Under the pieces are notes generated by a model. It did no database searches. It saw only the letters and a program-made list of their open reading frames with translations, and had not been told where the DNA came from. From the NCBI RefSeq assembly GCF_001704635.1, contig NZ_MAXF01000103.1, positions 1-64,000 of the forward strand: a DNA stretch of 64,000 nt, written 5' to 3'. How positions within the stretch are numbered: the first letter of the stretch is position 1; each line of letters starts with the position of its first letter. Of the stretch, positions 33,596 through 42,424 are shown in pieces. This DNA comes from Streptomyces sparsogenes (lineage in GTDB: Bacteria > Actinomycetota > Actinomycetes > Streptomycetales > Streptomycetaceae). Both the position numbers and the translations under genes were made by a program.

Positions 33596-33802
33596 ATGGC
33601 AAAGGCGCTTCTCGGTTACGTCGGCGGTTCCGACCCCCGAGTCCTCGCCGAGATGCGACGGCTTCAGCAGCGCGTCCAGGACCTCGAATCCGAGATCATC
33701 CGGATTCAGGCCGAGAACGACGCTCTGTCCGCCGCCGCGCACCACGGCGACTCGCTGCTCGAAAGCATCGACGTATCCCAGGCGGAGCCTGCGCTCGCCT
33801 GA
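33596..33802 (+). CDS. Small conserved coiled-coil protein (68 aa)
   Basis: MAKALLGYVGGSDPRVLAEM leads into a heptad helix RRLQQRVQDLESEIIRIQAE and an acidic end (DSLLESIDVSQAEPALA). The ATG follows a GGAGGA ribosome site. From memory it is conserved directly upstream of smc in Streptomyces. It has no catalytic motif; a scaffold or dimerisation role is a guess. Confidence 0.85.
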   Translation: MAKALLGYVGGSDPRVLAEMRRLQQRVQDLESEIIRIQAENDALSAAAHHGDSLLESIDVSQAEPALA

Positions 33803-33852
33803 CCCGGCCCCCGGGCCGGTCGGGCTGCACCGTCAGCCGCTTGAGAATCTGC

Positions 33853-33876
33853 AAGGGACGCCCGATGGCGTCCCTT
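33853..33876 (+). terminator. Terminator of the small coiled-coil gene
   Basis: A 10-bp perfect stem AAGGGACGCC/GGCGTCCCTT with tetraloop CGAT, followed by CGTCGTTTCC. Confidence 0.85.
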
Positions 33877-34091
33877 CGTCGTTTCCGCGGCGGCCGGCCG
33901 CGCTTCCTTACCGTCTGATGTGCCCCTCCCCCTCACCGGTGAAACCGAGGAAAGCAATCCGGGAAGATCGCCGGGGAGAACCCGGGGAGATCGCCGGGGG
34001 AACTACCGGGGAGAACACGGAGGGGACCGCCGCGCGGCGCCACGGCCGAACGAGGGTGCCGGGTGAGACACGGGAGGTAAAGTCCAAAGGC

Positions 34092-37000
34092 GTGCATCTC
34101 AAGAGCCTGACCCTCCGAGGCTTCAAATCCTTCGCCTCCGCCACGACGCTGCGCTTCGAGCCGGGTATCACCTGCGTCGTCGGCCCCAATGGTTCGGGCA
34201 AGTCCAATGTGGTGGACGCGCTTTCCTGGGTCATGGGGGAGCAGGGTGCCAAGTCGCTGCGCGGCGGGAAGATGGAGGACGTCATCTTCGCCGGGACCAC
34301 CGGCCGCCCCCCGCTCGGCCGCGCCGAGGTCTCCCTCACCATCGACAACTCCGACGGCGCGCTGCCCATCGAATACGCCGAAGTGACCATTACGCGGATC
34401 ATGTTCCGCAACGGCGGCAGCGAATACCAGATCAACGGCGACACCTGCCGGCTCCTGGACATCCAGGAGCTCCTCTCCGACTCCGGCATCGGCCGCGAGA
34501 TGCACGTCATCGTCGGCCAGGGCCAGCTCGACTCCGTCCTGCACGCCGACCCGACCGGGCGCCGCGCCTTCATCGAGGAGGCCGCGGGGGTGCTCAAGCA
34601 CCGCAAGCGCAAGGAGAAGGCGCTGCGGAAGCTCGACGCCATGCAGGCCAACCTGGCCCGCGTCCAGGACCTCACCGACGAGCTGCGACGCCAGCTCAAA
34701 CCGCTCGGCCGGCAGGCCGCCGTCGCCCGGCGGGCCGCGGTCATCCAGGCCGACCTGCGCGACGCCCGGCTGCGGCTGCTCGCCGACGACCTGGTGACCC
34801 TGCGCGAGGCGCTGCGTGCCGAGATCGCCGACGAGGCCGCGCTCAAGCAGCGCAAGGAGGCGGCCGAGGCCGAGCTGCGCGCCGCGCAGCAGCGGGAGGC
34901 GGCCCTGGAGGAGCAGGTCCGGCAGCTCGCGCCCCGGCTGCGGGACGCCCAGCAGACCTGGTACGAGCTCTCCCAGCTCGCCGAGCGGGTGCGCGGCACG
35001 ATCAGCCTCGCCGACGCCCGGGTCAAGAGCGCCACCTCCGCGCCCGGTGAGGAGCGGCGCGGACGCGACCCGGAGGACATGGAGCGCGAGGCGGCCCGGA
35101 TCCGCGAACAGGAGGCGGAGCTGGAGGCCGCGCTGGAGGCGGCGAGCCGGGCGCTGGACGACACCGTCGCGCACCGTGCCGAACTGGAGCGCGAGCTGGC
35201 GATGGAGGAGCGCCGGCTGAAGGACGCCGCCCGCGCCATCGCCGACCGCCGCGAGGGGCTGGCCCGGTTGCAGGGGCAGGTGAACGCCGCCCGGGGCCGG
35301 GCGGGTTCGGCGCGGGCCGAGATCGACCGGCTGGCCTCCGCCCGCGACGAGGCCCGGCAGCGGGCGGCCGCCGCCCAGGAGGAGTACGAAGCGCTGCGCG
35401 CCGAGGTCGACGGACTGGACGCGGGCGACGCGGAATTGGCCGACCGCCACGAGGCCGCCAAGCGGGAGCTGGCCGAGGCGGAGACCGCCCACCGGGCGGC
35501 CCGCGAGGCCCTGACCGCCGCCGAGCGCGAGCGCGCCGCGACCGCCGCCCGCCATGACGCGCTGGCCCTCGGCCTGCGCCGGAAGGACGGCACGGGCGCC
35601 CTCCTGGGCGCCGCCGACCGCCTGACCGGCCTCCTCGGCCCGGCCGCCGAAATCCTGACGGTCACCCCCGGCTTCGAGGTCCCCGTGGCCGCGGCCCTGG
35701 GCGCCGCGGCCGACGCGATCGCCGTCGCGGACCCCCGGACCGCGGCCGACGCCATCCGCCTCCTCCGCAAACAGGACGCGGGCCGCGCGGCCCTCCTGCT
35801 CGGCGCCCCGGCGGCGGCCGGCGGCCCGGGCGCGGACGGGGCCGGGGCCGGGGCCGGGGCGGCCGGGCCGGACGGTGGTGTCCCGGCGCCGCGCGCGGCG
35901 GACCTGGTGAGCGGGCCCCCGGGGCTGGTGTCGGCCGTGCGGTGGCTGCTGCGGGACGTGGTGGTGGTCACCACGCTGGAGGACGCCGAGGAACTGGTCG
36001 GGCAGAGGCCGGAGTTGACGGCCGTGACCGCCGAGGGGGATCTGCTGGGGGCGCACTTCGCTCAGGGCGGCTCCGCCGGGGCGCCCAGCCTGCTGGAGGT
36101 GCAGGCCTCGGTCGACGAGGCGGCGGCGGAGCTGGAGGAGCTCGCCGTGCGGTGCGAGGAGCTGACCGGCGCGCAGCGGGCGGCGGCGGAGCGGCGGACG
36201 GAGTGCGCGGCGCGGGTCGAGGAGCTGGCGGCCCGGCGCAGCGCGGCCGACCGGGAGAAGTCGCAGGTCGCCCAGTCGCTGGGGCGGCTGGGCGGTCAGG
36301 CGCGGGCCGCGGCGGGCGAGGCCGAGCGGATGGCCGCGGCCGTGGCCAAGGCGGAGGAGGCGCTGGCCAGGGCCACCGAGGAGGCCGAGGAGCTGGCCGA
36401 GCGGCTGGCGGTGGCGGAGGAGCAGCCCGGTGAGGAGGAGCCGGACACCTCCGTACGGGACCGGCTGGCGGCGGACGGGGCGAACGCCCGGCAGACGGAG
36501 ATGGAGGCGCGGCTCCAGGTCCGTACGCACGAGGAGCGGGTCAAGGGGCTCGCGGGACGGGCGGACGCGCTCGACCGGGGCGCGCGCGCCGAGCGCGAGG
36601 CGCGGGCGCGCGCCGAGCAGCGGCGGGCGCGGCTGCGCCACGAGGCGGCGGTGGCCTCGGCGGTGGCCTCGGGCGCCCGGCAGCTGCTGGCGCATGTGGA
36701 GGTCTCGCTGGTGCGGGCCGAGGAGGAGCGGGACGCCGCCGAGCGGGCGAAGGCGGAGCGGGAGCGCGAGCTGGTCGCCGAGCGCAACCACGGGCGTGAG
36801 CTCAAGAGCGAGTTGGACAAGCTGACCGACTCGGTGCACCGGGGCGAGGTGCTGGGCGCCGAGAAGCGGCTGCGGATCGAGCAGCTGGAGACCAAGGCGC
36901 TGGAGGAGCTGGGCGTCGAGCCGGCCGGGCTGATCGCCGAGTACGGACCGGACCAGCCGGTGCCGCCGTCCCCGCCGGCCGAGGGCGAGGTGCTGCCAGA

Positions 37001-37685
37001 AGACCCGGACCACCCGCGCAACCAGCCGGTGCGCTACGTCAGGGCGCAGCAGGAGAAGCGGCTGAAGGCCGCCGAGCGGGCGTACCAGCAGCTGGGGAAG
37101 GTCAACCCGCTGGCGCTCGAGGAGTTCGCGGCGCTGGAGGAGCGGCACAAGTTCCTGAGCGAGCAGCTCGAGGACCTGAAGAAGACGCGGGCCGATCTGC
37201 TGCAGGTGGTCAAGGAGGTGGACGAGCGCGTCGAGCAGGTGTTCACGGAGGCCTACCGGGACACGGCGCGCGAGTTCGAGGGCGTCTTCTCCCGGCTGTT
37301 CCCGGGCGGCGAGGGCCGGCTGGTGCTCACCGACCCGGAGAACATGCTGACCACGGGCGTGGACGTGGAGGCCAGGCCGCCGGGGAAGAAGGTCAAGCGG
37401 CTGTCGCTGCTCTCCGGAGGGGAGCGGTCGCTGACCGCCGTGGCGCTGCTGGTGTCGATCTTCAAGGCGCGGCCGAGCCCGTTCTACGTCATGGACGAGG
37501 TCGAGGCGGCGCTGGACGACACCAATCTGCAGCGGCTGATCCGGATCATGGAGGAGCTGCAGGAGAGCTCCCAGCTGATCGTGATCACGCACCAGAAGCG
37601 GACGATGGAGGTCGCCGACGCGCTGTACGGGGTGTCGATGCAGGGCGACGGGGTGTCGAAGGTCATCAGTCAGCGGCTGCGGTAA
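34092..37685 (+). CDS. smc: Chromosome segregation protein SMC
   Basis: A 1197-residue structural-maintenance ATPase. The N-terminal head has MHLKSLTLRGFKSFAS and Walker A VVGPNGSGKSNVVDAL. Two long coiled coils flank a hinge at about 510-670. The C-terminal head has signature LLSGGERSLTAVALL near 1105 and Walker B FYVMDEVEAALDD near 1130. With ScpA and ScpB it organises and segregates chromosomes, notably in sporulating hyphae. The GTG at 34092 gives the family start. The hinge holds a Gly/Ala-rich insert (GADGAGAGAGAAGPDGG) that is not usual. Confidence 0.97.
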   Translation: MHLKSLTLRGFKSFASATTLRFEPGITCVVGPNGSGKSNVVDALSWVMGEQGAKSLRGGKMEDVIFAGTTGRPPLGRAEVSLTIDNSDGALPIEYAEVTITRIMFRNGGSEYQINGDTCRLLDIQELLSDSGIGREMHVIVGQGQLDSVLHADPTGRRAFIEEAAGVLKHRKRKEKALRKLDAMQANLARVQDLTDELRRQLKPLGRQAAVARRAAVIQADLRDARLRLLADDLVTLREALRAEIADEAALKQRKEAAEAELRAAQQREAALEEQVRQLAPRLRDAQQTWYELSQLAERVRGTISLADARVKSATSAPGEERRGRDPEDMEREAARIREQEAELEAALEAASRALDDTVAHRAELERELAMEERRLKDAARAIADRREGLARLQGQVNAARGRAGSARAEIDRLASARDEARQRAAAAQEEYEALRAEVDGLDAGDAELADRHEAAKRELAEAETAHRAAREALTAAERERAATAARHDALALGLRRKDGTGALLGAADRLTGLLGPAAEILTVTPGFEVPVAAALGAAADAIAVADPRTAADAIRLLRKQDAGRAALLLGAPAAAGGPGADGAGAGAGAAGPDGGVPAPRAADLVSGPPGLVSAVRWLLRDVVVVTTLEDAEELVGQRPELTAVTAEGDLLGAHFAQGGSAGAPSLLEVQASVDEAAAELEELAVRCEELTGAQRAAAERRTECAARVEELAARRSAADREKSQVAQSLGRLGGQARAAAGEAERMAAAVAKAEEALARATEEAEELAERLAVAEEQPGEEEPDTSVRDRLAADGANARQTEMEARLQVRTHEERVKGLAGRADALDRGARAEREARARAEQRRARLRHEAAVASAVASGARQLLAHVEVSLVRAEEERDAAERAKAERERELVAERNHGRELKSELDKLTDSVHRGEVLGAEKRLRIEQLETKALEELGVEPAGLIAEYGPDQPVPPSPPAEGEVLPEDPDHPRNQPVRYVRAQQEKRLKAAERAYQQLGKVNPLALEEFAALEERHKFLSEQLEDLKKTRADLLQVVKEVDERVEQVFTEAYRDTAREFEGVFSRLFPGGEGRLVLTDPENMLTTGVDVEARPPGKKVKRLSLLSGGERSLTAVALLVSIFKARPSPFYVMDEVEAALDDTNLQRLIRIMEELQESSQLIVITHQKRTMEVADALYGVSMQGDGVSKVISQRLR

Positions 37686-37695
37686 GCGCTTCAAT

Positions 37696-37811
37696 ACTTG
37701 AAGTCATTCGATCAAGCACGGCCAGGCGGCCTGTGGCGACTGGTTGGTCACACCCTATTGACTTCGAAACTTGAAGGAATAGTCTCGGCAACGTCGTTTT
37801 TACCTTCAAGT
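37696..37811 (+). promoter_or_regulatory. glcP: glcP promoter with repeated ACTTGAAG motif
   Basis: TTGACT (37758-37763) and TAGTCT (37780-37785), 16 bp apart, form a clear promoter. The octamer ACTTGAAG occurs at 37696-37703, at 37769-37776 within the promoter spacer, and inverted at 37804-37811. This arrangement suggests an operator for an unidentified regulator. Confidence 0.6.
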
Positions 37812-37900
37812 GGTGGCCGACCCCCCCCCTCGGCTGCGCCTCCGCTGGAAGGCCACCCCCCACCCCGGCAGCGTTGCCGGGCGGGCCACAGGAGTTCACG

Positions 37901-39319
37901 TTGACCACCACCGTGCAGGTGCGGGGATCCGAGGGCCGCGGCGCCCAGCCGGAACACCTCGGCCGTGTCATCTTCATCACCGCCGCCGCCGCGATGGGCG
38001 GCTTCCTCTTCGGCTACGACAGCTCGGTGATCAACGGGGCGGTCGAGGCCATCCGCGGCCGGTACGACATCGGCTCCGCCGCCCTCGCCCAGGTCGTGGC
38101 CATCGCCCTGATCGGCTCGGCCATCGGCGCGGCCATCGCGGGCCGCCTGGCCGACCGCATCGGCCGGATCCGCGTCATGCAGATCGCCGCCGTGCTGTTC
38201 ACCGTCAGCGCGGTCGGCTCCGCCCTGCCCTTCGCCCTGTGGGACCTGGCCGTATGGCGGGTGCTCGGCGGCATCGGCATCGGCATGGCCTCCGTGATCG
38301 GCCCGGCCTACATAGCCGAGGTCGCCCCGCCCGCGTACCGCGGCCGCCTGGCCTCCTTCCAGCAGGCCGCGATCGTCATCGGCATCGCCCTGTCCCAGCT
38401 CGTCAACTGGGGCATCCTCAACGCCGCCGACGGCGACCAGCGCGGCCACATCGCCGGCATCGAGGCCTGGCAGTGGATGCTCGGCGTGATGGTCGTCCCG
38501 GCCGTGCTCTACGGCCTGCTGTCCTTCGCCATCCCCGAGTCTCCCCGCTTCCTGATCTCCGTCGGCAAGATCGACCGCGCCAAGCAGGTCCTGGCCGAGG
38601 TCGAGGGCCACGGCGTCCACCTCGACACGCGCGTCGCCGAGATCGAGCAGGCCATGCGCAGCGAGCACAAGTCCACCTTCAAGGACCTGCTCGGCGGCCG
38701 GTTCGGCCTGCTGCCGGTGGTCTGGATCGGCATCGGCCTCTCGGTCTTCCAGCAGCTGGTCGGCATCAACGTCGCCTTCTACTACTCCTCGACGCTGTGG
38801 CAGTCCGTCGGCGTCGACCCGAGCGGCTCGTTCTTCTACTCCTTCACCACGTCGATCATCAACATCCTCGGCACCGTCATCGCGATGATCTTCGTCGACA
38901 GGATCGGCCGCAAGCCGCTGGCGCTGATCGGCTCGGCCGGCATGGCCGTCTCCCTCGCCCTGGTGGCCTGGGCCTTCTCGGCGCACCTGGTCGACGGCAA
39001 GCTCCCGCACACCCAGGGCGTCCTGGCCCTGGTCGCGGCCCACGCCTTCGTCCTCTTCTTCGCCCTCTCCTGGGGTGTGGTGGTCTGGGTGCTGCTCGGC
39101 GAGATGTTCCCGAACAAGATCCGCGCCGCCGCGCTGGGCGTCGCCGCCTCCGCGCAGTGGATCGCCAACTGGGCCATCACCGCGAGCTTCCCGAGCCTGT
39201 CCGACTGGAACCTGTCGGCGACGTACGTCATCTACACCGTTTTCGCCGCGCTCTCGATCCCCTTCATCCTCAAGTGGGTGCCGGAGACCAAGGGCAAGGC
39301 GTTGGAGGAGATGGGCTGA
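37901..39319 (+). CDS. glcP: Glucose permease GlcP (major facilitator, sugar porter family)
   Basis: A 472-residue, 12-helix sugar porter. It has GGFLFGYDSSVINGAVEAI in helix 1, GRLADRIGRIR between helices 2 and 3, PESPRFL after helix 6, QQLVGINVAFYYSS in helix 7, DRIGRKPLALIG, and closing PETKGKALEEMG. Length and sequence match GlcP, the main glucose uptake system of Streptomyces, which imports glucose by proton symport. The TTG at 37901 is chosen for GGAG 6 bases upstream and because it reproduces the family length. A TnpB-related element begins directly behind the stop codon. Confidence 0.95.
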   Translation: MTTTVQVRGSEGRGAQPEHLGRVIFITAAAAMGGFLFGYDSSVINGAVEAIRGRYDIGSAALAQVVAIALIGSAIGAAIAGRLADRIGRIRVMQIAAVLFTVSAVGSALPFALWDLAVWRVLGGIGIGMASVIGPAYIAEVAPPAYRGRLASFQQAAIVIGIALSQLVNWGILNAADGDQRGHIAGIEAWQWMLGVMVVPAVLYGLLSFAIPESPRFLISVGKIDRAKQVLAEVEGHGVHLDTRVAEIEQAMRSEHKSTFKDLLGGRFGLLPVVWIGIGLSVFQQLVGINVAFYYSSTLWQSVGVDPSGSFFYSFTTSIINILGTVIAMIFVDRIGRKPLALIGSAGMAVSLALVAWAFSAHLVDGKLPHTQGVLALVAAHAFVLFFALSWGVVVWVLLGEMFPNKIRAAALGVAASAQWIANWAITASFPSLSDWNLSATYVIYTVFAALSIPFILKWVPETKGKALEEMG

Positions 39320-40956
39320 CCGTTCCTACGGACTGAGGGGAGTGAGTCCTGATGCCAGGGCTCATGCTCAGCCGAACGCTCCGAACGGTGCTGAGCGTTC
39401 TGGTTGCCCGCGTTCGCTCCGCGTCCGGCGCGCACGGATCGTGTCCGTAGTCCGGGTACGTGAGGGCGGGGTCCCTCACGCCCAGGGATGGCCGGTCTGG
39501 CCTGGGCGGTCCGATGCCCCGCACGATCGCTCTGGTCGTGCGGGGGCGGTGCCGTCCGTCGCCGGATCGGCCATCCCTGGGCGCGCCGTCCGATCGCCAC
39601 GGCGGCCGCGTCGTGGCGAGTGGTTTTCCTGGTTCTCGTGGTGAGGGGCTTTTGCCAGTGCTGGGCACCCCACTTCGAGGTGTACGCGGGGTCGACCGCG
39701 ATGATCGCGATGCCGGTGGCGTCGGCCATCGCCGACAGCCGGGCGCGGAGCCTGCCGGTGGGCATTCCGGAGATAAGCTGTCGGAACCGCTTGCGGCGGC
39801 CGTGTTTCTCGCGGGTCTTCTCCGCCGCGAAGTCCAGGTCTTCGATGGCGATCGCGGCCACGCCACAAGACTGCGCCCAGTGCAGCAGCCGGGTCAGGGT
39901 ATGCCGAACCTGGGCGTCGCGGTGGCCTGCGGTGCCGGACAGGTCGTAGAAGAACCGCCGGGGGTTGCCGATCGGGTTGCCGTGTACGTCCAGGCGCCAT
40001 GCGGCCAGGTGGTCGGCGTTGGCGTCCACTCCGATCAGCCCGTGGGCTAGGGCCGTCTTCAGGGGGATCGTCGCCCGGGGCGGAATCTGCCACGAGGCGG
40101 TCACATACCAGCGGTTCCGGCCGGTGTCATAGTGGATGCGGTAGGCGACGGCCCGGTTCGCTTCGACGCGGTCGGCCCACTCGGTGCCCCGGTGGACGAA
40201 ACGCACGGGCGCGGTGAAGACATACCGGCCATGCGGGGCGTTCGCCAGATCCTTCAGCAAAGCGGGCAGCTTGATACTCAGCCCACCGTCGGGGGTGATA
40301 CGGATGGTCTCGTTCCCGTACCGCTTCCCGGACTCCCCGTCCGCCTGCAGGAACCAGCGCTCGGCCTCCCACCGCTCACGCCACTGGGCCTCGGTCAGCC
40401 CAGTTGCCTCCAGGTGGTGGCGGGCGCGGGCCAGGCGCCTGCCGCCCCGGACCACGTGCACGGTCCCGGCCGCATGGTCGGCCCGTTCCCGCTCCAGCCG
40501 GTCCTGGAGCACCTGGAGGCGGCGGGACTTGGCGAACCACTCCTGACGGGAGCGATAGCCGCCTGCAGCCTTCTTCGACCCCTTCGCCCCGACCGGCCGC
40601 GCCAGCCGCTGCGCGATCGCAGCAATCCCGGCCTCCAGAGTCTGGATGTGGGCGAGCTGGCAACGGCGGGCCAGCGCCCACTGGTCGTGCGACGCCTTGG
40701 TGATGGCTCCGGCCCAGCGCGCCGACGAGACCGGCGTCAGCTCCCGCTTGCGCGCCGCCCACCGATCTGCGCAGTGCTCCAGACCGTCCGCGCAGCGCGC
40801 CTTAAGATCCCGCGACGCGAGCGCACCCAGATGCGCACCCACCAGCACAAGAACCTTCTCATCCTGCGCGGCGAGACGCTTGAGCCGGGCACGGATCGCC
40901 ACTCCGGCCGGGTCGGACACAACGAACGGCTCGGCCACCTCACGCAGCCCGCTCAT
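39232..40956 (-). CDS. TnpB-related protein (IS200/IS605 family accessory protein, RuvC-like)
   Basis: A 574-residue protein. The RuvC-like triad is recognisable: aspartate in LIGVDANADH near 311, glutamate in IAIEDLDF near 372, and aspartate in TRHDAAAVAIGRRAQG near 449. The zinc finger normal between the second and third site is missing; the segment reads DPAYTSKWGAQHW without cysteines. After residue 460 the frame runs through the structured right end and into the 3' end of glcP on the opposite strand (88-bp overlap), so the true functional C-terminus is probably shorter. TnpB proteins are RNA-guided nucleases; activity of this branch is unknown. Confidence 0.8.
   Translation of the reverse strand: MSGLREVAEPFVVSDPAGVAIRARLKRLAAQDEKVLVLVGAHLGALASRDLKARCADGLEHCADRWAARKRELTPVSSARWAGAITKASHDQWALARRCQLAHIQTLEAGIAAIAQRLARPVGAKGSKKAAGGYRSRQEWFAKSRRLQVLQDRLERERADHAAGTVHVVRGGRRLARARHHLEATGLTEAQWRERWEAERWFLQADGESGKRYGNETIRITPDGGLSIKLPALLKDLANAPHGRYVFTAPVRFVHRGTEWADRVEANRAVAYRIHYDTGRNRWYVTASWQIPPRATIPLKTALAHGLIGVDANADHLAAWRLDVHGNPIGNPRRFFYDLSGTAGHRDAQVRHTLTRLLHWAQSCGVAAIAIEDLDFAAEKTREKHGRRKRFRQLISGMPTGRLRARLSAMADATGIAIIAVDPAYTSKWGAQHWQKPLTTRTRKTTRHDAAAVAIGRRAQGWPIRRRTAPPPHDQSDRAGHRTAQARPAIPGREGPRPHVPGLRTRSVRAGRGANAGNQNAQHRSERSAEHEPWHQDSLPSVRRNGQPISSNALPLVSGTHLRMKGIESAAKTV
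39320..39480 (-). ncRNA. Possible right-end guide (omega/reRNA-like) scaffold of the TnpB-related element
   Basis: In IS605-type elements a guide RNA is transcribed from the end of tnpB through the right end, its last bases being flanking DNA. Here the right end shows GCTCAGC/GCTGAGC and GAACGCT/AGCGTTC stems (39366-39400) and GGACT/AGTCC (39330-39349). If active, the guide portion would be antisense to the last codons of glcP. Confidence 0.3.
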
Positions 40957-40970
40957 CCCACACACCCCCG
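39320..40970 (-). mobile_element. IS200/IS605-like element carrying a TnpB-related gene
   Basis: The element seems to begin at the base after the glcP stop codon and contains only a TnpB-related gene, with no TnpA. The side next to glcP is its right end, with nested hairpins at 39366-39400 and 39330-39349. The left boundary is not resolved; the sequence between 40957 and about 41190 shows a lower-GC stretch and could still belong to it. No flanking direct repeat is seen, as expected for this family. Confidence 0.65.
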
Positions 40971-41192
40971 CCCGGCTCCGTCCCGACGTCCCCTCCCCAG
41001 ACCCAACGAAGCCCGACCGAAGAGGTCACGCATTCGACATCAACATTTCCATTCGCCTCACGAAGCGTTCCAGCATCCACACGCGTCACACCAAAGACCG
41101 CTTGCATTCACTCCCACTCACCAGAGCACGCCTGAGCACACTTCAGCAGAAGCAGTTCCGCACCCTTCCGCCGCCCACTCCTCACCCTTCAG

Positions 41193-41233
41193 GGGTTCTG
41201 CCCCGCCTCACCCCCCGAGGCGGGGCAGAACCC
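41193..41233. terminator. Perfect 17-bp terminator hairpin at the LLM gene end
   Basis: GGGTTCTGCCCCGCCTC pairs perfectly with 41217-41233 around a seven-base loop. One arm lies inside the last codons of the LLM gene and the stop codon begins in the stem. Confidence 0.88.
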
Positions 41234-42197
41234 GTTCCGCGAACAGCCCCAGCGAGCGCCAGCCCTCCTCCACGGGCATCCCGCCGCACAGCGGATGCAG
41301 CACCAGACTCCCCGCGCCACCCCCCTCTCCCGCCAGCGCCACGCACTCCTCCGGCGTGACCACGCGGTAGACCCCCTCGCGTCGCAGCGCCCCGACGTCC
41401 CCGGCCCGGGAGCGCACGGCCGACCGCACGCCCCCGCCCGACTGCCACGAGTCGTACGTCCGCGCCTCGTGCAGCAGATACGGGCCGACCACCGCCCACG
41501 CCCGCTCCGGGTCCTCGGCCACATGCAACAGCGAGGTCCGCGCGGGTGGCATCACACACCAGCCGTCCGTCCCGTACTGCAGGCGCCGCGCGTGGTAGTA
41601 CGCCTCCAGCTCCGGCAGATGCGCGCTGGGGAAGAACGGCAGGCCCAGCCGGGCGGCGCGGCGCGCGGCGGCCTTGGAGCTGCCGCCGACCAGCAGCGCC
41701 GGATGCGGCCGGGAGTACGGGCGCGGCGTGACCCGCACCATGCGGCCCCGGTAGCCGAAGGGCTCGCCGGTCCAGGCCGCGAGCAGCGTCTCCAGCGCCT
41801 CGTCCTGGAGCGGACCCCGCCGCTCCCAGTCCCTGCCGAGCCCCGCGTACTCCTCCGGCCGGTAGCCGATGCCCGCCACCGTGATCAGACGGCCGCCGCT
41901 CACCAGGTCGAGCACGGCGATGTCCTCGGCCAGCCGCAGCGGATCGTAGAGCGGCGTGATCAGCGCCGAGACGGTGACCGTGATCCGCCGGGTGGCGCCC
42001 AGCACCGCGCCCGCGAAGGTCAGCGGGGACGGCAGCCAGCCATCGGCCACGCCGTGGTGCTCCTCCGTCTGCACGGTGTCGATGCCCCGCTCGTCGGCGA
42101 AGGCGGCCATCTCGACGGCCGCCCGGTAGCGCCGGGACAGCGCCTTGGGCGTGGCGTTCGGATCGACGAGATTGAGCCGTACGACCGTGACCGGCAT
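41208..42197 (-). CDS. LLM-class flavin-dependent oxidoreductase
   Basis: A 329-residue TIM-barrel oxidoreductase of the luciferase-like monooxygenase class. It has FADERGIDTVQTEEHH, AVLGATRRITVTVSALI, LDLVSGGRLITVAGIGYRPEEY and PHPALLVGGSSKAAARRAARLG. Members use FMN or F420 and act in catabolism or secondary metabolism; the cofactor and substrate cannot be told here. The ATG at 42197 gives the standard start. It stands alone, leftward, between the TnpB-related element and the two-component operon, in a segment I think is not conserved. Confidence 0.9.
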   Translation of the reverse strand: MPVTVVRLNLVDPNATPKALSRRYRAAVEMAAFADERGIDTVQTEEHHGVADGWLPSPLTFAGAVLGATRRITVTVSALITPLYDPLRLAEDIAVLDLVSGGRLITVAGIGYRPEEYAGLGRDWERRGPLQDEALETLLAAWTGEPFGYRGRMVRVTPRPYSRPHPALLVGGSSKAAARRAARLGLPFFPSAHLPELEAYYHARRLQYGTDGWCVMPPARTSLLHVAEDPERAWAVVGPYLLHEARTYDSWQSGGGVRSAVRSRAGDVGALRREGVYRVVTPEECVALAGEGGGAGSLVLHPLCGGMPVEEGWRSLGLFAERVLPRLGG

Positions 42198-42424
42198 GGC
42201 GGACGTCCCCCTTCGCGGTGAGCGGGCCAGGGCACGGTAACTGACCGTACGTCAAATAAACAGGGAGCGGCGCCCGCCCGGCGCCGGGCGCGGGCGGGGC
42301 GGATGACTCATGCGCCTGGGACACGGGGCGGCTGACGGTAGGGGCAGGCGGGCCCGCCGCTCGGGCCGGCCACCGCCGATCACGCGGACGGCCCACCAAG
42401 GGGCAACCAGAAGCGGAGGGGCAC

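Noticed and set aside
33933..37694. A 1253-codon minus-strand open frame opposite smc
   Set aside because: It is a shadow of smc with no recognisable motif; smc has Walker, signature and hinge motifs.
37811..37875. A further dispersed repeat ahead of glcP, suggested by the C-run and GCCTCCGCTGG
   Set aside because: It shares only short GC-rich words with the repeat families described and no defined ends.
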